A DNA stretch of 64,000 bases, taken from contig OX485805.1 in assembly GCA_950295325.1 (NCBI GenBank), positions 9,486,501 through 9,550,500 on the forward strand, read 5' to 3'. The translations under genes were made by a program, and so were the position numbers. The notes beneath the pieces were generated by a model. It had not been told where the DNA came from. It saw only the letters and a list, made by a program, of their open reading frames with translations, and did not search any database. Shown here in pieces: positions 24,338-35,094 of this stretch; within the stretch, counting starts at the first letter, position 1, and each line of letters starts with the position of its first letter. The stretch comes from Polytrichum commune. Its lineage: Eukaryota > Streptophyta > Polytrichopsida > Polytrichales > Polytrichaceae.

Positions 24338-24520
24338 AGAGAGGAAATTATCACATATGAGTGTGCCTCTCATTCACCCAATGTAAAAGCCAACTTGGAA
24401 TCAATCAATGTTTATTACATAAAATCGACTTACAAAGTAATATCCATGATGCACGTTATTTCAAAGCTTTTATGTTGGATAAATGAGAAGTATGCTCGTA
24501 TATGATAATTCCCTCTCTCC
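24338..24520. mobile_element. Family D inverted-repeat element, copy D4
   Basis: GAGGAAATTATCACATATGA on the left and TCGTATATGATAATTCCCTC on the right. The CTTTTATGTTGGATAAATGA block mirrors the left CATTCACCCAATGTAAAAG block. Confidence 0.65.
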
Positions 24521-27500
24521 GTACACTAGGCTCGTTACACAATTTAACCAAATGCAAGTGCACTATATTATGTGGATATGAAAATGTTTCTCACTTTGCC
24601 ACCAAGAGTTTGCAACATGTACATGTAATTGTGCTAAGTGAAAGCCCCAATATAGTCAATGTCATCAACACACAATAATATCCACATCATACAAATGGAG
24701 TCCACACTTATATAGTTTGAGTATACAACATTGTGAGCTCAAAAATGGGTTGAGAAAAACTTACACTGACCAAATTTATCGCGGTATGTTAAAATTAATG
24801 TGGGCCACAATAATAGATGCAAAAGGGTGACTTATGTAAGTGTGCGGCATCTCAATGGCATGTGAATGAAGGAAAAGCCACGAGGTTTGTAATCTTCTTG
24901 TTTATTTGGCCTCACCCTTTGGTTATAATGGTGGGCTTCATCATCTCATTCCCCAAATCATGCTTAAGGTTTTTGATCAATTGTGTACGGGTTTTCTACA
25001 CTTGTGTTACCTATTCACATGCAAATAGGGTATGGCTCACATGCACATTGTCATTCTACTTCACTTTGTTTGTTTATTTTCATTAAGGGACTTCAACGAA
25101 GCCATTCCCCATATAAAGACGGCCATAACTAACTAAACACTCTTTAGTATTTTATAGTTGGTGGGATTCTAAGTAGACATACGACACCATCCTCTTTGTC
25201 ATTTTCATCTTAAAGTGAGCAATGAAGTCTTGAGACAAATTGGATCATTAGCATTTTGTCCACTGTGTGTGTCACATCTTGAAAGCACATTGAGACAACC
25301 TATTACTTAGAAGTTCTTCAATGAATTTTCATTTGAAATATTTAACAAAATTAAAAATTAAAAACTAAAGTCATAACGTATATTGTAGCCACGCATGTGT
25401 GTTAAGAGTTGGCAATAAATTGTAGGCATATATGTGGTTGCTTCTAATCTTCTCCATTTTTGTATATTTACTCCTCTTTGCACAACATTTATGATATTCA
25501 AGATGGTGGTAACACAACCACCTTAATGTGTTTTCCTCAAGGAAGAAATAAAACAAGCAGCTCGTTGTACGAGTGCTTTACTTGATTATCTTGCACACAT
25601 GGTTACATGTGGTTGGTGATCTAACCAAGGCCAAACTTTGGCTCATTTTAGAGTTCACTTGAAATCAATAATCGATTGTAATTGGACCCCACTCGAAGAA
25701 CGAGTTGCTGACACTAACACTTCCGAATCACATCACGCATGTGGTCGGGTTTGATTGGATGCCAAACTTTTGGATCATTTCATATTCCGTCACTAAAGCT
25801 CTTCCCACAAGACATAGTCAATAAACATATCAAATATGAGAAAATGCCAATGTTAAGAAGTTGGTTTTTTTTAAGGGAAGGAACAACTACACTAATTATG
25901 ATATTTAGTGTCAATATGGTATTTTATGTCACTATGGTAACACTTCTTCTTATGAATAAGTGAACAAATTTTGTCATGGAAGATTGAAATTTGGATGAAA
26001 AATCACTTGGTAAGTGACAGTCACTGCAACACAGTAAATCCGTAATCCCCCCAAAAGTTCACAAGGAATGACAAACAATGTTGGGTTAACATTTAGTGTT
26101 GGTGACACTACACTACGGTTTTCAATTAGCATTGAGCACGACAATTAGAATTGGTGGCACTAATTATGATATTTAGTGTAGTACATCTTTTTGTTTGTTT
26201 GTTTTGTCAAAGCTGGATTATGGGACCATTAAAGAAAACTTGTTTAAGGTTGTAATTTGCATAAAGATCACATGAAGAAACTAATGGTGAAGGCCACTTT
26301 TCTTAAAACTTTTGTCTCCTAGGCGGTAAGCAAAGGGCTTGACCAAGTACTTGTTGTCGGCATACTTTTGAATCCTCCTTTGCCTCCACACCAAGAATCC
26401 AAAGCATGGTGACTTTGATTAGAAAACATGGAATTACTTTGGAAATCTCAAGCTTGACCACATCAACATTTTGTCCCTCCTTTCCATGCTTCCCCCTTCT
26501 TTCCGAACATGGCTCCTTCAAATTCCTTTCACTCTTTGTTCTCTTTAGTGTGGGTCTCATTGTCTCAATTGTTTTTTTACTAAACCAATCATCATCAATC
26601 CATGTGTTTAGAAGCTAATAAATATTTGAGAACGATTTTAAACCCTTATACTTGAATTAGACATACCGACTCAACATGACCTCAGTCCCGCAATATAGTG
26701 AAGAAAACATGTAGCTTTAGTGTCCACCTCCCTAGCTAGTTGGGATCAATTTGAACAAATGCTCTAATTTTGTATATTATTCATTTCCAACAGATTTGGA
26801 CATGTATATTTGAATTCCAAAAAGTGTGATTTTCCCATGGTTTTGAGGCGATTTGAGATGCCATTAGAGTCAATTGTAAAGTATGGGGATCAATTTGGGT
26901 TAAATGCCTCGGTAATGGTCCCTTGTTTGAGTGTGACCAAAAAGTCTTAAAGGGCTTCTTGAGTTTTAGATGCGGGCATGTTTTATCTTCATTTAAGTGA
27001 GAATATTCTCGTTTTCTTTGTCATCTATGTGCACATGCATCTCTTTGCTTCTATCACCTCCTCTGTACTTCTAAAATAGAGTCGCACTTAAGAAATAACT
27101 AATTTTTTTCTTAAAGTTTGTTTTGCCCCGAAATAGAGGAAATCACCTTCCCTCCTTGGTTTTATTTGTAAGTAAATGACACAAGTGTTGGAAGTGGCAA
27201 ATATGGGAGGTTCCATCAAAAAAGTTGAGTTGATCCCCACTTTTGGTGACTCTAGGGTGAACTCTATTGTGTCAGTGAAGGATTGACAAGTTTGTAGCTA
27301 GGGTGGTGTCATACCTCCATGACACTTCTTACTAATATGTTAGCTTTGGATAGTGCATGTGACACGTGTGCACATGTGGTAGTGCAACAATTGTGTTGGT
27401 AGGAAGGTAGGCAAACCGTGTGCTTTTATTAATCGAATCTACAAACCCAAGTTGAACAATCTCATGTGGACTCTCATATTCTTTCAAAGTTCTACTAACC

Positions 27501-27739
27501 TCCCTTAAATATTCACTTCAACAACATTGTGTATGGTGAATATTGTGGGCCACACCATAAACAAGGACACCAACACTAAAAGCATTGGGGCTATTATTAA
27601 GGATGCATACAATATTCCAACCCATTGTAAATAACATTGGAGTTCCATGTTGTAGGTTACATTGTCTATATTGGATGGAAACAATGTGCATTTGAGAGAC
27701 TTCCAACAAAGTGAGGTCCATTCACACTCGTCCCACGTG
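24521..27739. other. AT-rich spacer
   Basis: Scattered ATTTAGTGT words (25905, 26093, 26172) suggest decayed family G pieces. Frames such as 26303-26560 minus are not recognised. Confidence 0.5.
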
Positions 27740-27905
27740 AACAATTATGAATATTAGATGGATCTATACAACCACTTGATGAACACGAGAATCTTCACTT
27801 TGATAATGAATAATGTGTTCATACGAGCTCCAAAAAGTACGAGGAAAGTGGCTATGGCCCCCATTTGAATTTGCCAATCATCTCGTACTAACCTTATGTT
27901 TCATA
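27740..27905 (-). repeat. Family F dispersed repeat, partial copy F5
   Basis: Reverse-orientation part: AATCTTCACTTTGATAATG, then TTCATACGAGCTCCAAAAAG, then GAGGAAAGTGGCTATGG. Confidence 0.5.
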
Positions 27906-27960
27906 AACCCGGGAGAAGTGGACTAGCTGGGAAAAAGTAACCATGCAAGACATGTCCGCC

Positions 27961-28862
27961 TTAGGGCCACTTCACACACGAACCAAGGGCCGTGACCATG
28001 TAATTGTGAGGGCCCTTGACTCTCAACCAACGACATGCCATCAACACACTCGACCGGAATTTACATCAAACCCACCTCTTGGAAGTGCACCTGATGCAAA
28101 TCCCAGTAGACCGCGAAACATTACCCAACATCTGCCATGGCTAGCATCCATATTGACGTTTCACCCATTGATAAATTCATTGGGCCCCATGTGAAGTGAC
28201 CTGGGACGGTCTCTCGGCCTGTTCGACCTACGAGGGGTCTTGTGTGGATTGCTGTGATGGTCACGGACCTCCAGTCTCGTGTGTGCGAAGTGGCCCGAGG
28301 AATTTGGATGTAAAAGTAACATTTTAGTGACCTGGGACGGTCTCTCGGCCTGTTCGACCTACGAGGAGTCTTGCGTGGATTGCTGCAACGGTCTCGTGTG
28401 TGTGTGTGTATGCGAAGTGGCCCGAGGAATTTGGATGTAAAAGTTACATTTGAGTGACCTGGGACGGTCTCTCGGCCTGTTCAACCTACGAGGGGTCTTG
28501 CGTTGGATTGCTGCAATGGTCTCGTGTGTGTGTGCGTGTGCGAAGTGGCCTGAGGAATTTGGACGTCAAAGTAACATTCTCGTGACCTGGGACAGTCTCT
28601 TGGCCCTGTTCGCCCTACGAGGGGTCTTGTGTGGATTGCTGCCACAGTCACGGACCTTCAGTCTCGTGTGTGTGTGTGTGTGCACGCGAAGTGGCCCGAG
28701 GAATGTGGACGTCAAAGTAACATTTTAGTGACCTGGGATGGTCTCTCGGCCCTGTTCGACCTACGAGGGGTGTTACGCGGATGGCTGCCACGGTCACGGA
28801 CCTCCAGTCTCGTGTGTGTGTGGGTGTGTGAAGTGGCCCGAGGAATGTGGGCGTGAAAGTAA
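27961..28862. mobile_element. Family B Harbinger-like MITE B6 with amplified right end
   Basis: Starts TTA then GGGCCACTTCACACACGAA. A normal right end would finish near 28296. Instead the last 130 bp is repeated, with unit starts (GTGACCTGGG) at 28196, 28327, 28454, 28582 and 28728. Each unit contains a GT-repeat tract of different length (GTGTGTGTGTGT type) and ends GAAGTGGCCCGAGGAAT. Confidence 0.8.
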
Positions 28863-29308
28863 TATTTGAGGGGCACTGAGATCTGCAGAGGGGGCTCGAG
28901 CGGAACACCGCATTGGGTGTTGGGGGATCCACAGATCCAAGTAGATTCATCAGTGCCTGTCCCTTATATTTGGCCATCCGGGACGCTCGCTCGCTTGCGA
29001 GTGAGGGAGGCCACTACCGATCCGGAGCCCCTCGAGAAGGGAGTGTATTGAAGCCTCATGGCAGCCTTTTCTTTAATTGGGAGCCCTTTCCACTGGCCCA
29101 CCTGCTCCTTTTCCCAATTCCGGGGTTCAGAAGCCGGGCTGGACCGGGCCGGGTCCGCCCCTTACCCGGCTTGCCCAGCTAGCCAGCCAGCCAGCCAGCC
29201 TAGCCGCCAGCCAGACACTCTTCGCTGCCTGCCTGGCTTGGCAGCTGAAGACGGGCGACCTCACAGGCCCCCCACAAGAATTAGGGACCCACTGGCTGCC
29301 CTAACTTC
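28863..29308. other. GC-rich stretch between B6 and B7
   Basis: Rich in G and C with a CCAG repeat (29180-29198) and a palindrome GCTCGCTCGCTTGCGAGTGA near 28986. Overlapping short frames in all phases; none has a recognisable product. Confidence 0.45.
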
Positions 29309-29513
29309 GGCCTGAGGGCCCGTGACCGTTGCCACTTCAAGGACTGTCATTGGGTGGAAAAGGCGGAGCCGGTCCAAGTTCGCGTCACACTCCGCTTGAG
29401 GGACCACAGGAGTAAGTGAATGCAGGATGGATGTCGAGTCTACATGGTAACAAATGGATCAGGTTTCGTGGTCACTTGGACTATTTTCCAAAACCACCTC
29501 TTGGAGGTAGGCC
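29309..29513. mobile_element. Family B fragment B7, reverse orientation
   Basis: The right half of family B in reverse: GGGCCCGTGACC, then GGCGGAGCCGGTCCAAGTTC, then CCTCTTGGAGGTAGGCC. The terminal repeat itself is missing at the outer side. It ends exactly at the TAA that begins B8. Confidence 0.7.
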
Positions 29514-29863
29514 TAAGGGCCACTTCACACACGAGCCAAGAGTCTTGACCGTGAGATTGTGAGAGCTCAAAAGAAAGTGTCCAAAGGTAGTCCCAACACG
29601 CCTCCAAAATCATGTAGTGTGGTCATGGACCCTCCCGTGTAGTGTGAAGTCATATGTGACCAGGCCCTCGACCAAATGCTATTTCAATGAATTTCTATTC
29701 ATGCGGGTTTTCACACGTGATAAACTAGAATGAATGAACGGTTGTGAGTGTTCGGAGTGGCATGGTGTCCCAATTTTGTGTTAGGCCTACTTCCAAGAGG
29801 TGGTTTTTGAAAAGAGTTTAAGTGACCATGTAATGTGATCTAATTGATACTTTGTTTGTTTGT

Positions 29864-29868
<5 letters not shown>
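29514..29868. mobile_element. Family B fragment B8, 3'-truncated
   Basis: The left half of family B, starting TAA then GGGCCACTTCACACACGAG and running to GTGACCATGTAATGTGATC. It is cut off at the long T and G runs that follow. Confidence 0.75.
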
Positions 29869-29896
<28 letters not shown>

Positions 29897-29913
29897 TGGG
29901 GGGGGGGGGGGGG
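29866..29913. repeat. T30 and G16 homopolymer runs
   Basis: Thirty T (29866-29895), GT, then sixteen G (29898-29913) at the truncated end of B8. Run lengths of this kind are often unreliable in assemblies. Confidence 0.8.
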
Positions 29914-30264
29914 CATATCATGCTCGTTTCCTATTAGTTTGCCTTAAAAGGTTCAAGATTCCAATGGTAGAGGTCGAGTTATGGCTCCATGAGTTGAGAG
30001 GATCTTAGACCGGGTCCAAAAAACTTAGGTTCCAAAATATCCCCTAAATGAACATGAGTTTTGAACTCAAGATTGGACACAAAGCTTCAAGAATAGGCTC
30101 TCAAACCATGGAGGAGTTGTCACCGCGTTAGCAAACAACGGATCACGAAGATGGTTGTTCCAAATTTTAGAACCAACGGGATTGGAATGCAAGAACTTAT
30201 TGGACGAGGTCAAAGTGAAGATCGCATAGACGCTCACGGATGTATCAAGAGGTATCTATCCAAC

Positions 30265-30430
30265 CTAAAATGGTGCATATATTTTGAGCACATAGTCCAA
30301 TCTCATTGTGACATGTGTCGTCACCTTAGTGTCCGTTCTCGACTACAAGCCTTACCATATACGAGTTAAAAATATAGGTGTCCGATTAACAAGAGCGACC
30401 GTTCACACAAGGCCCGCGTACCTTATTTAG
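30265..30430 (+). repeat. Family F dispersed repeat, partial copy F6
   Basis: Second half of the family only: TTTTGAGCACATAGTCCAAT, then GTGTCCGTTCTCGACTACA, then AGGTGTCCGATTAACAAGAG, ending GCGTACCTTA. Confidence 0.5.
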
Positions 30431-30654
30431 GAGTGGAACCACAACTGTGTCCAATATGTGTCGTACGAGTGATCTGGTACATTTCTAAACTTGTACTTTG
30501 CACCTGTAAGAAACATATTCGGATTCTTATTCTGATCATGTTGATGTTATTGCTGAAGTTAGTAGCAAAAAATTGTACGTAGCTGGAGGAGGAGAGCATG
30601 GATCTATATTTGGATGGATACTAGAGGCCTCGAGTTTGTTTTCTCATACTACAC

Positions 30655-31012
30655 TAAGGGCCGGTTCACACTATGGCCAAACTTCGAGAGGAGAAGCGTT
30701 TGGACCAATGAAAATGCAGAAATGTCCAAAGTCCGTCCTCTCGGCCTTCACACTAGAGGCCGAAGTCCAAAGGACGTCGCCTCCAAAAGAGCCTAGGTGG
30801 CAACACTTTTAGGAAGTTATGGCGCCAAGAGTTCGGCCTCTCGAGCAAAGTTTGGGTCGACCAAAATACTCAACCCAAACTTCCGTCGAGAGGCCGAACT
30901 TTTTTTCATTAAAATATTCAAAATCTGAATATAGCTTCTCCTCTCGACATAGTTTGGGCTAGAAAAGTGACGCTTCTCCTCTCGACTTGGGCATAGTGTG
31001 AACCGGCCCTAA
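30655..31012. mobile_element. Family C Harbinger-like foldback MITE
   Basis: A 352-bp element (30658-31009) between TAA repeats. The terminal repeats start GGGCCGGTTCACACTATG and continue, nearly identical, through CGAGAGGAGAAGCG for about 40 bp. A second inverted pair lies inside (GTTCGGCCTCTCGA and TCGAGAGGCCGAAC), so most of it can fold on itself. It is distinct from family B apart from the GGGCC start and TAA target. Confidence 0.8.
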
Positions 31013-31472
31013 GGGCCACTTCAACACGAGCTAGGAGCCGTGACCATGAAATTGTGAGAGCCCGAAAGAAAGTGTCCAAAGGCCGTCCCAACACACCTCC
31101 AAACTCATGTAATGTGGTCACGGACCCTCAAGTGTAGTGCGAAGTCATACGTGACCGGGCCTTCAACCAAATGCTATTTCAGTGAGTTTCTATTCATGCG
31201 GGATCCTCACGCATGATAAAATAGAATAAATCAACGGTTGTGAGCGTTCGGAGTGCCATTTTGAAAATAATCCAAGTGACCATGAGACATGATCCATTTC
31301 ATGCCATGTGGGAATCCATGTAGACTTTACATCCATCTTGCATACACTTACTTTGTCGGTTCCTCAAGCGTAGTGTGAAGTGAGCTTGGATTGGCTCCGC
31401 CTTTTCCACCAATGAGAGTGCTTGAAGTGTAATGGTCACGGGCCCTCAGTCTCGTGTGTGAAGTGGCCCTAA
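31010..31472. mobile_element. Family B Harbinger-like MITE, copy B9
   Basis: A 457-bp element (31013-31469) with GGGCCACTTCAACACGAG on the left and the standard right end, between TAA repeats. Its left TAA is also the right TAA of the neighbouring family C element. Confidence 0.85.
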
Positions 31473-31767
31473 ATATGAAACTTAGTGTCACTTACTATTT
31501 GGAAATGCACAATGTTGTATCCATTTACTGCATTATCTGATATTTGACCAACAAATGTTAAGTTGGTTGTTTGGACATTGACTGACGTCACAACTTTACT
31601 TGATTATGCTAATGATTAAAACATATAACATTGTGTGAAACCAAATAGTATGTCACACTAAATACCATATCCAGTGTAGCAGTGATCTTTCTTTGGGTGT
31701 TTTACTGTTGGAAACTTGTGCATAGCAGTGCCCGGGAAGTTTTTGGGCAGGCATAGTTGGTCAAGAT

Positions 31768-32400
31768 CCTAGTGATTCTAAATCCAACCGGTTACATGTT
31801 GACATCTTCTGGTTTTGCTTTCATTCATTTGAGGTCTATTGTTCTATAGATTCCTCTAAACCGATCGGTAATTCTCCTGAAGTCTCGAACTTCAACCGGT
31901 TATTTCTCAAACTCAATCCTAGTGATTCTAAATCTAACCGGTTACATGTTGACATCTCCCGGTTTTGCTTTCATTCATTTAAGGCATATTCTTCGATAGA
32001 TTCCTCTAAATTGATTGGCAATTCTCTTGAAGTCTCGAACTTCAACCGGTTATTTCTCAAACTCAATCCTAGTGATTCAAAATCCAACCGGTTACATGTT
32101 GACATCTTCCGGTTTTGCTTTATTCATATGAGGTATATTCTTCTATAGATTCCTCTAAAATGATGGGTAATTATCCTGAAGTGTCCAACTTCAACCGGTT
32201 ATTTCTCAAACTCAATCCTAGTGATTTGAAATCCAACCGGCTACATGTTGACATCTTCCGGTTTTTCTTTGATTCATGTGAGGTATATTCTTCTATAGAT
32301 TCCTCTAAAATGATGGGTATTTCTCTTGAAGTCTCGCACTTCAACCAGTTATTTCTCAAACTCAATCCTAGTGATTCTAAATCCAACCGGTTACATGTTG
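31768..32400. repeat. Tandem array, about 150-bp unit, inside A8
   Basis: Four full units and the start of a fifth, with periods of 150, 150, 149 and 150. Each begins CCTAGTGATT, passes through CCAACCGGTTACATGTTGAC, and ends TTATTTCTCAAACTCAAT. Units differ by scattered substitutions. The array is longer than the whole of a normal family A copy. Confidence 0.9.
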
Positions 32401-32405
32401 TATTA

Positions 32406-32465
32406 GGTAATCGTTTTATTGGAACCGGTTATCGGTGCATAACCGGTTCCAATAAAACGATTACC
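32406..32465. repeat. Perfect 27-bp inverted repeat (hairpin) with 6-base loop
   Basis: The arms at 32406-32432 and 32439-32465 are exact reverse complements around the loop CGGTGC. The arm starts GGTAATCGTTTTATTGGAAC and includes ACCGGTT. The absence of mismatches is unusual beside the diverged copies around it, so it is probably young or maintained. Confidence 0.9.
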
Positions 32466-32468
32466 GGA

Positions 32469-32679
32469 CGTAACCGGTTGGCCGCTTTGTTGAGCCGCGC
32501 AATAGTTCTCATATTCGTTTCAAATTGCTTATAACCGGCTTTAAGTGATTTTGTAATATGTCTATATCCGATTTAGATCATAACCGGCTGGGATGTCGAG
32601 GTTATCGTCTGCAAACCTGTGTGCTCAGAGCCAATCGTGTAGTGCCACCTCGGCGAAACAAAGCGGCCAACCGGTTACG
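32469..32679. mobile_element. Small inverted-repeat element nested in A8
   Basis: A 211-bp segment with perfect 23-bp terminal inverted repeats (32469-32491 and 32657-32679) beginning CGTAACCGGTTGGCCGCTTT. The interior is unrelated to family A and has no open frame. Its ends coincide with ACCGGTT sites of the host unit, so the exact insertion borders and any target duplication cannot be separated. Confidence 0.7.
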
Positions 32680-33269
32680 ATGTCTTCTAGTTTTGCTTTA
32701 TTCATGTGAGGTATATTCTTCTATAGATTCCTCTAAACTGATGGGTAATTCTCCTGAAGTCTCGCACTTCAACCGGTTATTTCTCAAACTCAACTGGTTC
32801 ATCTGTAACTAACCGCCGGTTCTTCTCGAGCAGTGGTGAATATATTCAGCTCTGAAGGCGATTCAAGGAATCTGGAAGTAAGTTTCCTGTTCATCTCAAA
32901 TGCACAGAAGTTGGTGGGTGCTGTTGTCTTTGGTGGGCTGGACCGGTGTCCGAGGAGCAGTGTGTATGTTTTGACAACTCTCATTCGACGTTCAACCTTA
33001 AATCCCAAGTGTCATGTGACGTTTTCAAAAACAAAAAAAAAAACAACGAATGTCAATTGACATCTATGTTTTGTTTCTAAAATGCCACTTCAATGTCACA
33101 TGTCCAGTAGTACGTGTCATTTCAATTTCTAATGTGTCAATTGACGTGTGGTTTTTTTCATCACAAGTCACACTACATGTCAAATTCTAAATTGTGTGTG
33201 TCTATTGATGTGCACTTTTACTTTGTGTGTCAAATGTCAGAAACTTGCAAAATCTTTGTTAAAAATACA

Positions 33270-33490
33270 CAATGTTGAGGAGATTTTTGGGCATAATAGA
33301 TTGACATCCTAATATTTTCAAGTCCAACTGGTTACATGTTGACATCTTTAGTTTTTCTTTATTGATTTGAGGTATTTTCTTTGAATTCCTCTAAAAGGAT
33401 CGGTAGTTATCCTGAAGTCTTGAACTCTAACTGGTTATTTCTCAAACTCAACCGGTTCATTTGTAACTAGTTGGTTCTCCCCGTTCATTG
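33270..33490. mobile_element. Family A hAT-like MITE, copy A9
   Basis: A 221-bp copy with ends CAATGTTGAGGAGATTTT and, read inward, CAATGAACGGGGAGAACC. The inward right end matches the left end of the hAT element at 48.8 kb over CAATGAACGGGGAG. No target duplication is evident. Confidence 0.75.
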
Positions 33491-33535
33491 GGCTAATAAT
33501 CTACATGATACATAGGACCGACAAAGTGAGGGAAT

Positions 33536-33751
33536 TATCGTATACGAACGTACCTCTGATCCATCCAACATAAAAACTTGACACCCCTTTCATGTTTGTT
33601 GCCGATTCATCTCAAATGACATTGAGTAGCCTAATTTGGGGTCTTTGAACCTAAACAGGGTGTCAAAAATATAATCTCCATATTGTATACTATTTCAAGG
33701 CTTTTATGTTGGATGAATGAGAGGAATCCTTGTATACGATAATTCCCTCTG
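33536..33751. mobile_element. Family D inverted-repeat element, copy D5
   Basis: The best preserved copy. GTGAGGGAATTATCGTATAC on the left and GTATACGATAATTCCCTC on the right, with inverted similarity over about 50 bp. It lies 45 bp right of A9. Confidence 0.7.
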
Positions 33752-34439
33752 TTTAGGACATATTTGGGTTTGTTCACAATAAGCTAAGGCGAGGAAATCC
33801 ATTCTTTGACATCAGAGTGGTGTCTCGTGACTTTGCCACTCCCGGGGACTAATGTGGATAGTCACGGTGGTGCTAGTTGGGCTCTTTAGTGATTCGCATG
33901 AGTAAGGGCATATCTTGAACTCCCAAGCGAGGGTCCCAACACTAGTGAGTGGTAATGGTAGCATGTAGGGAGTTTGAGGCATGACCCTAGGATCACGAGT
34001 TAGGGTGACTCCCAAAATGTAACCCATGTTGGGCAAAGGGTCTAGGGTGGCCCGTAAAGGGGCATATGCCACGTGCTTTGCACTTAGGTTTGCACTCAAA
34101 ATGTGGCCCTTGGGTGTGCAAAGTTAGTGACATTGCAAATCCCATTGAGATCTACTTGGCAGTTGCCATTGTTACGCAATGGGCTGCCTTCAAACTAAGT
34201 GGGTTTGGGTTGTGACACCTATTGAGGGGACTAGTAAAAACATACCCCCTATATGTTTGTTGTTAAATGATTCCGACTGAATCTTACTAGACTACTTTAG
34301 GGTCTCTACCCCCAATTTAGGATTTAAGTATGCTAAATGTAGAAGGACTATGCAATGGTACTCAACAATTTCTCTTCCCCCTCCCTCGGGATTACCCTCC
34401 CCTTTGTAAGGTAAGAAAAATCCAAACAAACACTCTCCT
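33752..34439. other. Spacer, nothing recognised
   Basis: Short frames only. Confidence 0.5.
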
Positions 34440-34855
34440 CTTTGCGCCCACCTCTTGAAGGATATGAAAATGCACAATTAGCGTGAGATGATTGGCAAAT
34501 CCAAATCGTACTCGTAACCACTTTCCTCATAAATTTTGGAGCTCATATGAACATCCTATTCATTATCAAAGTGAAGATTCTCCGAGTCATTTGTTGACCA
34601 TATACACCTCCCCTCCCCCTCCCCTCCCCCCCCCTTTCTTTTTCTTTTCCATTTCTTTTTGTCGACAATTGAAGCTAGAATGACTTAGAAATTTTGAGCA
34701 ACTAGTCCGATCTCTTTCTTTGACACATACATCTTTTTAGTCTCAGTTCTTAGACCCACACATGGCCATTTACCACTCAAATATAAATACAGGGGTCCGT
34801 TCAAGACGAGGCACCAAATTAGTAGCGGCACATCCACCTTGTGCAAACCGAAACG
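34440..34855 (+). repeat. Family F dispersed repeat, copy F7
   Basis: Near full length with GTAACCACTTTCCTCATAAA, GAGCTCATATGAACATCCTA and TAGACCCACACATGGCC. A C/T-rich tract (34605-34660) sits at the variable middle position where F9 and F11 also have C runs. Confidence 0.6.
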
Positions 34856-34904
34856 CATATTAGATGTGAGGAAACTACAGCCCGGTCCGAGATGACCCTA
34901 AACT

Positions 34905-35060
34905 ACCAGATGATAGTGGAGAGGCACCCAACCCAAACAGAGTGGTTGGCGGTTCAACCCCTGACCGTGAAATCGCTTCTCTACTTGATGGAAAACCAAC
35001 CGGGTGATCAAACGCCTCATGTGTTCCCAAAATGAAAAAGAAAAAAGAAAAAAGAAAAAT
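34905..35060 (+). mobile_element. Probable tRNA-derived SINE
   Basis: An A-box match TAGTGGAGAGG (34914-34924; consensus TRGYNNANNGG) is followed 37 bases later by a B-box match GGTTCAACCCC (34951-34961). This is the spacing of an internal RNA polymerase III promoter. The sequence ends in an A-rich tail of AAAAAG-type repeats (35026-35058). The 5' border and target duplication are not clear. Confidence 0.5.
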
Positions 35061-35094
35061 CTTTTTGCACTCGACGAAATTAGTGTTCATGGTG

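Larger units (their letters stand above)
31718..32843. mobile_element. Family A hAT-like element A8, tandemly expanded and interrupted
   Basis: A 1110-bp element (31726-32835) with ends CAGTGCCCGGGAAGT and, read inward, CACTGCTCGAGAAGA. The flanks GTGCATAG and GTGAATAT agree at 6 of 8. Instead of one inner segment of about 150 bp it holds five tandem units starting at 31768, 31918, 32068, 32217 and 32367. The fifth is interrupted from 32401 to about 32680 by two other inverted-repeat structures. The open frame of 139 codons across it is a by-product of the repeat period. Confidence 0.8.

Noticed and set aside
26303-26560. 85-codon minus-strand frame with basic N-terminus
   Set aside because: Two competing frames look equally protein-like and neither matches a family or has splice support.
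31768-32400. Regular repeats resembling a CRISPR-like array
   Set aside because: Units are contiguous 150-bp tandem copies without spacers, inside a transposable element of a plant genome.
32115-32534. 139-codon plus-strand frame
   Set aside because: Crosses the 150-bp tandem units, which are a multiple of three; the repeated peptide is a by-product of the period.
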